Positions 1 through 4,916 of a stretch of DNA of 7,162 nt are shown here, one piece after another (the first letter of the stretch is position 1; each line of letters opens with the position of its first letter). The notes beneath the pieces are model-generated. The model worked only from the letters and a program-made list of their open reading frames with translations. It was not told the origin of the DNA and did no database searches. The DNA is from Oceanospirillaceae bacterium UBA1126 (GTDB lineage: Bacteria > Pseudomonadota > Gammaproteobacteria > Pseudomonadales > Balneatricaceae), in contig DCAT01000165.1 in NCBI GenBank assembly GCA_002312935.1, positions 1 to 7,162 on the forward strand, read 5' to 3'. A program made the translations under genes and the position numbers.

Positions 1-218
1 CTGCTGGCTTAGTGGTTCGCCACCATTTTGAAGGTGGTAACTCAGTATTTGAATTAGCCACTGAAGGCAGTCATGACCATATTGTTTGTATAAAATCGGG
101 CAGAATTAAAGAGTTCAACGACCCAGTTTTAAACAAGCGCTTGGAAGAGATTGCTGCTGAATTAGGTTACAAACTTACTAGCCGCACTGTATACCTCTAT
201 GGCGTTAGTGAAGACTAA
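1..218 (+). CDS. fur: Fur family ferric uptake regulator, C-terminal half (5' truncated by window edge)
   Basis: The reading frame is open from base 3 and ends at TAA 216-218, giving 71 residues that begin AGLVVRHHFEGG. This matches the Fur segment running from the end of the DNA-binding domain through the dimerisation domain. Fur is a cytoplasmic metal-sensing repressor of iron uptake genes. The visible core has VFEL, then SHDH and CIKSG, then KEF, and ends YLYGVSED. The GTG at 12 is internal, not a start. By eye against E. coli Fur, the S2 site ligands E81, H88, H90 and E101 are kept. H87, E108 and H125 read Ser, Asn and Arg. Only the first of the four structural cysteines (C93) is present, and the tail stops before the C133/C138 region. 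Pseudomonas Fur also lacks the full cysteine set. The gene converges on recN with a 27-base gap. The Fur family is certain; orthology to Fur rather than another family member rests on context and core similarity. Confidence 0.9.
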   Translation, partial: AGLVVRHHFEGGNSVFELATEGSHDHIVCIKSGRIKEFNDPVLNKRLEEIAAELGYKLTSRTVYLYGVSED

Positions 219-225
219 CTGCTTA

Positions 226-263
226 GGCGCACTTTAGTTCTGCGTTTAGTGCAGGAGTGCGCC
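226..263. other. Inverted repeat at the fur/recN convergent junction
   Basis: GGCGCACT (226-233) is perfectly complementary to AGTGCGCC (256-263). The 22-base loop can form smaller stems of its own: CTGC 240-243 with GCAG 251-254, or GCACT 229-233 with AGTGC 248-252. The structure spans the 27-base gap and the last codons of recN. Its position suggests a two-way transcript end or 3'-end-protecting hairpin. No T-run follows it on either strand, so it is not a standard intrinsic terminator. Confidence 0.45.
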
Positions 264-1928
264 AGTACCTAACATTTCTTTAGCGTGGGCTAGTGTTTGT
301 TGCGTTAGCTTCACACCGCCTAGCATTCGCGCAATTTCTTGTATTCTTTGATCGTCATTTAATGCGGCAACCTGGGTTTGTGTTGTTTGGCCCTGGCTAG
401 ACTTGCTCACCTGCAAATGGTGCTGTGCTTGGCTTGCTACTTGTGGCAGGTGAGTGATACATAACAATTGGCAATGTTGGCCTAGTTGAGACAAGAGTCG
501 GCCAACAATTTCTGCCGTAGCCCCACCAATGCCCACGTCTACTTCATCAAAGATAAGGCTTGGCGTAATGCTAGTAGTCGCGATGACCACTTGGATCGCT
601 AAGCTGATGCGTGACAATTCACCACCAGAGGCGATTTTAGCCAAAGGCTTGGCGCTTTGGCCAGGGTTGGTGCTAATTAAAATCTCAGTGTCATCACGCC
701 CCTGGGGCTGTAGGCGAGTATCTGCTTTGGTCTGCATGCTTAGCTCTAATCGGCAGTTGGGCATGCCCAGTAATGAAAGTTGCTCACCCACAGCTGTTTC
801 AAGCTGTTTAGCCGCAGTTTGTCTTGCTTTAGTGAGCGTGGCTGCAGCTTTATCGTATGCGTCAGTAAGTGCTGCTTGTTGTTCATAGATGGCTTCAAGC
901 TGGCCTTCTTGGTCTTGGTTTTGTCGCAGCTGCTGCTGCAGCTTATCAAGGTGTTCTGGCAGATCTGCCGCTTGAATTTTATGTTTCCTTGCCATGCTGT
1001 AAATTTGGTCTAAGCGGTACTCTAAAGTTTGCAGGCGTGCTGGGTCTTCATCAAAGCCTTGTAGAAAGTTTTGTAGCTCAATCTGGCTCTCTTCTATTTG
1101 TATAACTGCACTGACAAGCATGTCTACTGCAGCCAATAGGTGGGGGCTATGCTGGCTAAAATTCTGCAGTTGTTGCTGCCAGCGCTGCAGGCAAGCTGTA
1201 GGGTCTTCACCTAATGGGTTTTCTGGCAGAGCGCAGCGAACGGCTTGAAGCAGTTGGTCTGCATTGGCTCGTTGCTTGTGCTCTTGCTCTAGGCAGAGCA
1301 GTTCTTCAGGCAATAGGGCCAGCTGCTCAAGTTCATCCACTTGATACTGCAATAACTGTTGCTCGGCTTCAGAGAGCTGCTGGCCACCTGTAAGGGCCTT
1401 AATTTGTCGATCAAACTCAAACCAATCATGGCTTATTGAAGCCACTGCTTCTTGATGTTGTGGGTAATTGCCAAATGCATCTAAAAGCGTTTGATGGCTG
1501 TCGCGGCCCAGCAAGTGCTGGTGTTCGTGCTGGCCGTGTATATTAATTAGCTGGCGACCCAACTCTTTAAGCGCAGTTATGTTGACTGGCTTGCCATTAA
1601 TGTAGCCTCTGGAGCGGCCATCTTGGTTAATCATTCGGCGCAATATGCAAGTGTCGGGGTCTTCGGCTGCCGCCAGATGCTTAGCTGATAAGTAATCTTT
1701 CACCTGGGGTAAGTGGCTAAGGTCAAATACAGCGTGAATGTCTGCTCGTTCTGCTCCTTGTCGCACACACCCAGACTCAGCTCTATCGCCCAAAGTTAAG
1801 CCTAGTGCACCAAGAAGTATTGATTTGCCCGCGCCAGTTTCGCCACTAATGGCGGTCATTTTGTCGCTAAAGTCGAGGTGTAAAAAATCTACTAACGCGT
1901 AATGGTGAACAATTAGCTGTTGCAACAT
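246..1928 (-). CDS. recN: DNA repair protein RecN (SMC-like ATPase)
   Basis: The product is 560 residues, close to the E. coli length of about 553. RecN is an SMC-family ATPase that acts on double-strand breaks in recombinational repair. The Walker A motif GETGAGKS is at 29-36. The ABC/SMC signature ASGGELSRISLAIQ is at 433-446, Walker B SLIFDEVD at 457-464, and the switch histidine in ITHLPQ at H493. Between them lies a long Gln/Leu/Glu-rich stretch (about 155-385) that fits the coiled-coil arms, and IHGQHEHQ at 130-137 is typical of RecN. The ATG at 1926-1928 is supported by GGAG on the minus strand (plus 1936-1939), seven bases upstream. It is transcribed alone, divergent from grpE and convergent with fur, from a promoter overlapping a LexA-type box, as expected for an SOS gene. 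The C-terminus ends GALLH. It lacks the terminal Ala-Ala that I recall as part of the ClpXP degradation signal of E. coli RecN. Confidence 0.98.
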   Translation of the reverse strand: MLQQLIVHHYALVDFLHLDFSDKMTAISGETGAGKSILLGALGLTLGDRAESGCVRQGAERADIHAVFDLSHLPQVKDYLSAKHLAAAEDPDTCILRRMINQDGRSRGYINGKPVNITALKELGRQLINIHGQHEHQHLLGRDSHQTLLDAFGNYPQHQEAVASISHDWFEFDRQIKALTGGQQLSEAEQQLLQYQVDELEQLALLPEELLCLEQEHKQRANADQLLQAVRCALPENPLGEDPTACLQRWQQQLQNFSQHSPHLLAAVDMLVSAVIQIEESQIELQNFLQGFDEDPARLQTLEYRLDQIYSMARKHKIQAADLPEHLDKLQQQLRQNQDQEGQLEAIYEQQAALTDAYDKAAATLTKARQTAAKQLETAVGEQLSLLGMPNCRLELSMQTKADTRLQPQGRDDTEILISTNPGQSAKPLAKIASGGELSRISLAIQVVIATTSITPSLIFDEVDVGIGGATAEIVGRLLSQLGQHCQLLCITHLPQVASQAQHHLQVSKSSQGQTTQTQVAALNDDQRIQEIARMLGGVKLTQQTLAHAKEMLGTGALLH

Positions 1929-1935
1929 GGCGCTG

Positions 1936-1939
1936 CTCC
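1936..1939 (-). promoter_or_regulatory. recN ribosome binding site
   Basis: Read on the minus strand this is GGAG, seven bases before the ATG at 1928. It supports that start codon for RecN. Confidence 0.75.
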
Positions 1940-1951
1940 GGTGAATTATTG

Positions 1952-1971
1952 TACTGGCAGTATAACCAGTA
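1952..1971 (-). promoter_or_regulatory. LexA (SOS) operator of recN
   Basis: The core at 1954-1969 is CTG-N10-CAG, the LexA box pattern of gammaproteobacteria. The perfect arms extend to TACTGG (1952-1957) and CCAGTA (1966-1971), with an AT-rich centre. It covers the predicted recN -10 element, so a bound repressor would block RNA polymerase. recN is a classical SOS gene, and both motif and position agree. Confidence 0.85.
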
Positions 1972-1986
1972 GTGGGTTTATGTCCA
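1959..1986 (-). promoter_or_regulatory. Sigma-70 promoter of recN
   Basis: On the minus strand, a -35 of TGGACA (plus 1981-1986; 5 of 6 to TTGACA) is separated by 16 bases from a -10 of TATACT (plus 1959-1964; 5 of 6 to TATAAT). The start would fall near 1951, giving a leader of about 22 bases that contains the ribosome binding site. The LexA box overlaps the -10. Confidence 0.75.
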
Positions 1987-1987
1987 G
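1972..1987 (-). promoter_or_regulatory. Possible second, degenerate LexA half-site pair
   Basis: Plus-strand GTG-N10-CAG has the LexA geometry with one altered arm base. It lies two bases from the main box, is centred 18 bases from it, and covers the predicted -35. E. coli recN has more than one LexA box, which makes a second site plausible. The single imperfect match is weak evidence by itself. Confidence 0.3.
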
Positions 1988-2046
1988 TAGTTTTGGAAAG
2001 GCTTTACTGTTTTTTTTTAAAACCTCATAAAAGCAGCACGCAATTG

Positions 2047-2074
2047 CTTGAATCGCGCGATGGTGTCCCCATAT
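2047..2074 (+). promoter_or_regulatory. Sigma-32 heat-shock promoter of grpE
   Basis: CTTGAAT (2047-2053), a 13-base spacer and CCCCATAT (2067-2074) match the RpoH consensus (CTTGAAA, 13-17 bases, CCCCATNT) almost perfectly. The start would be near 2081, giving a leader of about 54 bases. The promoter fits the chaperone genes downstream. It also rules out the in-frame TTG at 2048 and ATG at 2060 as grpE starts. Confidence 0.93.
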
Positions 2075-2088
2075 AGAGGGGCAGTCAA

Positions 2089-2110
2089 GCGACCTTATTG
2101 TAAAGGTTGC
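2089..2110 (+). other. Hairpin in the grpE 5' leader
   Basis: GCGACCTT (2089-2096) pairs with AAGGTTGC (2103-2110) around a six-base loop, eight pairs including one G-U. It begins about eight bases after the predicted heat-shock start site. A 5' hairpin so placed commonly protects mRNA. It does not include the ribosome binding site. Confidence 0.45.
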
Positions 2111-2124
2111 GAAAGTTATGTAAC

Positions 2125-2128
2125 GGAG
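2125..2128 (+). promoter_or_regulatory. grpE ribosome binding site
   Basis: GGAG lies six bases before the ATG at 2135. This fixes the start, because the frame stays open upstream into the promoter. TAAC (2121-2124) and GTTA (2131-2134) could form a weak four-pair stem that shows this site in its loop. Confidence 0.85.
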
Positions 2129-2134
2129 AAGTTA

Positions 2135-2710
2135 ATGAGCGAGCAAGAACAGCCATCTGAAACTGAAGTTGAACTGGAACTGGACGCCGAAGTGGTTGAA
2201 GACAGTGCTGAAGCGCCTACTGAAGACGTGTTGCAGGAAGTAACTCTAGAATCAGTGCAGGCCGAACTAGAAGTGGCCTTGGTTAAGGTAGATGAGCAGC
2301 AAGCAGATGTGTTGCGTGCGCAAGCAGAGGCGCAAAATATTCGCCGCCGTAGCGAGCAAGATGTGGCTAAGGCACACAAGTTTGGCCAAGAAAAGCTCAT
2401 GACAGAAGTCGTGTCTTTGTTAGATAACTTGGGTCGTGCAATTGAAGCGGGCAGCGCTGACGGGGCTAGCTTAAAGGGCTTGCTTGAAGGTGTTGAGATG
2501 AGCCAAAAAATGCTCCTTGACGGATTACAGAAATTCAATGTCACTCAGCTAGATCCTCATGGTGAGCCGTTCAATCCAGAGTTGCATGAAGCGATGACGG
2601 CAGTGCCTAACCCAGATCTTGAGCCTAACACAGTGATGGAAGTGTTCCAAAAAGGGTACACCTTAAATGGGCGTCTTGTGCGCCCAGCCATGGTCGTGGT
2701 TTCTAAATAG
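2135..2710 (+). CDS. grpE: GrpE, nucleotide exchange factor for DnaK
   Basis: The product is 191 residues (E. coli about 197). GrpE is a cytoplasmic homodimer that releases ADP from DnaK, opening the substrate cycle, and it acts as a thermosensor. An acidic, disordered-looking head (1-45) is followed by the long dimer helix, including AQAEAQNIRRRSEQDVAKAHKFG (about 62-84). A short helical bundle (about 90-135) then carries LLEGVEM, whose G119 corresponds to the DnaK-contact glycine G122 of E. coli. The beta domain has GEPFNPELHEAM (143-154) and ends GYTLNGRLVRPAMVVVSK, the family's C-terminal signature. The ATG at 2135 is chosen for its GGAG; an extension to the TTG at 2048 would begin inside the heat-shock promoter and add 29 residues unlike GrpE. 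It is the first gene of the chaperone cluster, 161 bases before dnaK. Confidence 0.98.
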   Translation: MSEQEQPSETEVELELDAEVVEDSAEAPTEDVLQEVTLESVQAELEVALVKVDEQQADVLRAQAEAQNIRRRSEQDVAKAHKFGQEKLMTEVVSLLDNLGRAIEAGSADGASLKGLLEGVEMSQKMLLDGLQKFNVTQLDPHGEPFNPELHEAMTAVPNPDLEPNTVMEVFQKGYTLNGRLVRPAMVVVSK

Positions 2711-2728
2711 AAAAATTAAGGTTTTGTA

Positions 2729-2756
2729 GTTGAAATTTGGGCAAATGGTCCTATAT
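2729..2756 (+). promoter_or_regulatory. Probable promoter upstream of dnaK, sigma-32-like
   Basis: GTTGAAA (2729-2735), 13 bases, then TCCTATAT (2749-2756) gives 6 of 7 and 6 of 8 matches to the sigma-32 elements. The spacing is the same as in the grpE promoter. The sequence could also be read as sigma-70 (TTGAAA, 16 bases, TATATA). Either would start dnaK transcripts near 2763 with a leader of about 108 bases. No terminator separates grpE from dnaK, so read-through also supplies dnaK. Confidence 0.55.
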
Positions 2757-2775
2757 AACAAACAAGCAAGCAGGG

Positions 2776-2793
2776 CTAAGCCTAAGGCTAAGA
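2776..2793 (+). repeat. Three tandem CTAAG hexamers in the dnaK leader
   Basis: CTAAGC, CTAAGG and CTAAGA follow each other without gaps. The middle unit also allows a small stem, AGCC with GGCT (2779-2789). No known function is recognised. The rest of the grpE-dnaK gap is A-rich and shows no other structure. Confidence 0.5.
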
Positions 2794-2861
2794 ACAACCT
2801 AGACCGCTAACGCTGCTGAGCAAAATTGAATCAAAAGCCCGTTAAGGGTGAATTAAGAATT

Positions 2862-2865
2862 GGAG
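2862..2865 (+). promoter_or_regulatory. dnaK ribosome binding site
   Basis: GGAG is three bases before ATG 2869 and six before ATG 2872. The better spacing, and the family N-terminus MGKIIGIDLGTTNS, favour 2872. Confidence 0.8.
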
Positions 2866-2871
2866 TTTATG

Positions 2872-4794
2872 ATGGGAAAGATCATTGGTATTGATTTAGG
2901 CACAACCAACTCATGTGTGTCTGTTTTAGATGGCGGCAGCGCTAAAGTAATTGAGAACGCAGAGGGCGATCGCACCACGCCTTCCATTATTGCTTTCGCG
3001 GGCGATGGAGAAATCTTGGTCGGTCAATCTGCCAAGCGTCAAGCCGTGACTAATCCGGTTAATACCTTATTTGCTATCAAACGTTTAATTGGCCGTAAGT
3101 TCAAAGATGACGTGGTACAAAAAGACATCAAAATGGTGCCTTACAAAATTGAAGCAGCCGATAATGGTGATGCTTGGGTTAACGTAAACGGCGAAAGCAA
3201 AGCACCACCGCAGATCTCTGCTGAAATCTTGAAAAAGATGAAGAAAACTGCGGAAGACTACTTAGGCGAAACGGTTACTGAGGCGGTAATCACTGTGCCT
3301 GCGTACTTTAATGATTCGCAGCGTCAAGCCACTAAAGACGCTGGTCGTATTGCTGGCCTAGAAGTTAAGCGCATTATTAACGAGCCTACAGCTGCAGCAT
3401 TGGCTTACGGCCTTGATAAGAGTCGTGGCGATTCTACGATTGCTGTGTATGACTTGGGTGGTGGTACTTTTGATATCTCTATCATTGAAATTGCCGATGT
3501 AGATGGCGAGACACAATTTGAAGTGCTAGCAACGAATGGTGACACATTCTTAGGTGGAGAAGACTTTGACCTACGGTTGATTGAATTCTTAGCGGCTGAG
3601 TTCAAGAAAGACTCTGGTATTGATGTACATAACGACCCATTGGCATTGCAGCGTCTAAAAGAAGCTGCAGAAAAAGCTAAAGTTGAATTGTCTAGCTCTA
3701 GTCAAACGGATGTTAACTTGCCGTACATTACGGCAGATGCCACAGGCCCTAAGCACTTAAACGTTAAGATTTCTCGCGCTAAGTTAGAATCTTTGGTAGA
3801 AGACTTGGTGTCTGGTACTTTGAAGCCGTGTGCCCAAGCGCTTAAAGATGCTGGCCTAGAGGCAAGTGAAATAGATGAAGTGATTATGGTTGGCGGCCAG
3901 AGCCGGATGCCTTTAGTCCAAACTGAAGTGACAACCTTTTTTGGTAAAGAGCCACGCAAAGATGTTAACCCAGACGAAGCTGTAGCCATGGGCGCAGCGA
4001 TTCAGGGTGGTGTATTGGCAGGAGACGTGACTGACGTATTGTTGCTAGATGTTACGCCTTTGACGCTTGGCATTGAAACTATGGGTGGAGTGATGACTTC
4101 GGTGATCGACAGGAATACGACCATTCCTACCAAGAAGTCTCAGGTATTCTCTACAGCTGATGACAACCAAGCTGCCGTGACCATTCACGTGTGTCAGGGT
4201 GAGCGCAAGCAGGCTACGCAGAATAAATCTTTGGGACGTTTTGACCTTAGTGATATTCCACCAGCACCCCGTGGCATGCCACAGATTGAAGTAAGCTTCG
4301 ACATTGATGCCAACGGTATTTTAAATGTGTCTGCTAAAGACAAGGGCACGGGTAAAGAGCAGTCCATCATCATTAAAGCCTCTTCTGGCCTCAGTGATGA
4401 AGAAATCGAGCAAATGGTACAAGATGCAGAGGCTAATGCTGCTGAAGATCAGAAGTTTGAAGAAATGGTACAAGCCCGTAATACTGCAGATGGCATGGTT
4501 CACTCATCTAAGAAGATGATTGAAGAAGCGGGTGATAAGGCCACAGACGAAGAAAAAGCAGCAGTACAAACTGCAATTGATGCGCTTGAAGAAGCTTTAA
4601 AAGGCGAAGACAAAGAAGCCATTGAATCGGCTACTGCCACTTTAACTGAAGCCTCTGGCGCAATTGCTCAAAAGATGTATGCAGAAGACGCAGCCGCTCA
4701 GGGTGATGCTGAAAATGCTGGCGATGCAGCTGCTGATGACGCTGTTGATGCAGAGTTTGAAGAAGTTAAAGACGAAGACAAAGACAAAAAGTAA
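2872..4794 (+). CDS. dnaK: Molecular chaperone DnaK (Hsp70)
   Basis: The product is 640 residues (E. coli 638). DnaK binds and releases exposed hydrophobic peptides in the cytoplasm in an ATP-driven cycle stimulated by DnaJ and GrpE; in gammaproteobacteria it also controls sigma-32 levels. The nucleotide-binding domain (1-387) has IGIDLGTTNSC (phosphate loop 1), the catalytic K70 in FAIK, and DLGGGTF with the autophosphorylated T199. VMVGG-type sequence IMVGGQSRMP is near 338-347. The interdomain linker DVLLLD falls at 388-393, the same numbering as E. coli. The substrate-binding domain contains ETMGGVMT and QVFSTADDNQ, and a helical lid follows. The acidic tail ends DAVDAEFEEVKDEDKDKK, keeping the EEVK-type end with a few extra charged residues. 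Two adjacent ATGs exist; the second (2872) has proper ribosome site spacing. It is followed by dnaJ after 122 bases. Nothing in it looks altered. Confidence 0.99.
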   Translation: MGKIIGIDLGTTNSCVSVLDGGSAKVIENAEGDRTTPSIIAFAGDGEILVGQSAKRQAVTNPVNTLFAIKRLIGRKFKDDVVQKDIKMVPYKIEAADNGDAWVNVNGESKAPPQISAEILKKMKKTAEDYLGETVTEAVITVPAYFNDSQRQATKDAGRIAGLEVKRIINEPTAAALAYGLDKSRGDSTIAVYDLGGGTFDISIIEIADVDGETQFEVLATNGDTFLGGEDFDLRLIEFLAAEFKKDSGIDVHNDPLALQRLKEAAEKAKVELSSSSQTDVNLPYITADATGPKHLNVKISRAKLESLVEDLVSGTLKPCAQALKDAGLEASEIDEVIMVGGQSRMPLVQTEVTTFFGKEPRKDVNPDEAVAMGAAIQGGVLAGDVTDVLLLDVTPLTLGIETMGGVMTSVIDRNTTIPTKKSQVFSTADDNQAAVTIHVCQGERKQATQNKSLGRFDLSDIPPAPRGMPQIEVSFDIDANGILNVSAKDKGTGKEQSIIIKASSGLSDEEIEQMVQDAEANAAEDQKFEEMVQARNTADGMVHSSKKMIEEAGDKATDEEKAAVQTAIDALEEALKGEDKEAIESATATLTEASGAIAQKMYAEDAAAQGDAENAGDAAADDAVDAEFEEVKDEDKDKK

Positions 4795-4812
4795 GCCGAA
4801 TACGCCTGCTAG

Positions 4813-4830
4813 TGCCGCTTAAATGCGGCG
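4813..4830 (+). other. dnaK-dnaJ intergenic hairpin 1
   Basis: GCCGC (4814-4818) pairs with GCGGC (4825-4829) around the loop TTAAAT, and one further T-G wobble closes the base. No T-run follows. It is the first of three stems in this 122-base gap. Confidence 0.55.
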
Positions 4831-4840
4831 TAATGTTATA

Positions 4841-4862
4841 ACGCGGGGCTTAGGCCCTGCGT
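4841..4862 (+). terminator. dnaK-dnaJ intergenic hairpin 2, possible partial terminator or processing site
   Basis: ACGCGGGGC (4841-4849) pairs with GCCCTGCGT (4854-4862), nine pairs with one G-U, around the tetraloop TTAG. The following bases TCTTGTAT are only moderately T-rich. Efficient termination is therefore doubtful; partial termination or 3'-end protection of dnaK mRNA is more plausible. Either would lower dnaJ output relative to dnaK, which suits their usual protein ratio. Confidence 0.5.
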
Positions 4863-4864
4863 TC

Positions 4865-4895
4865 TTGTATCTGCTTCTTGCAGTAAAAAATACAA
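4865..4895 (+). other. dnaK-dnaJ intergenic hairpin 3
   Basis: CTGC (4871-4874) pairs with GCAG (4880-4883) around TTCTT. TTGTAT (4865-4870) pairs with ATACAA (4890-4895) beneath it, leaving a one-sided bulge TAAAAA (4884-4889). It ends 21 bases before the dnaJ start and leaves the ribosome site outside the stem. It shares no bases with hairpin 2, so both can form together. Confidence 0.4.
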
Positions 4896-4916
4896 TAGAA
4901 GCTTAGTGGAATAACT

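Noticed and set aside
229..260. Possible CIRCE (HrcA) element
   Set aside because: The arms GCACT and AGTGC look superficially similar, but the sequence and spacing do not match TTAGCACTC-N9-GAGTGCTAA, and the site is at the fur/recN 3' ends, not before a chaperone gene.
529..1105. Plus-strand and other-frame open frames across recN (529-888, 746-949, 780-1013, 869-1105)
   Set aside because: They lie within the recN coding sequence, have no ribosome sites or recognisable domains, and read as low-complexity shadows.
2067..2081. CCCC/GGGG inverted repeat around the grpE -10
   Set aside because: Only four pairs are present, and the CCCC is explained by the sigma-32 consensus.
2048..2134. In-frame upstream extension of grpE from the TTG at 2048 or ATG at 2060
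   Set aside because: It begins inside the sigma-32 promoter, upstream of the expected transcript start, and the added residues do not resemble GrpE. The ATG at 2135 has a proper ribosome site.
2116..2544. Minus-strand Ser/Thr-rich 142-codon frame across grpE
   Set aside because: It is the antisense of the acidic, Glu-rich GrpE head, and its biased composition explains the absence of stops.
2860..2871. Earlier dnaK starts (TTG 2860, ATG 2869)
   Set aside because: The ribosome site GGAG overlaps or is too close to them. The family N-terminus starts at the ATG at 2872.
3405..4519. Open frames overlapping dnaK in other frames (3405-3605, 3702-3989, 4321-4503, 4325-4519)
   Set aside because: They are shadows of a highly conserved gene, with no family resemblance and no start signals.
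4865..4896. Separate dnaJ promoter (TTGTAT with TACAAT)
   Set aside because: The spacing is 20 bases, too long for sigma-70, and there is no CCCCAT-type -10 for sigma-32.
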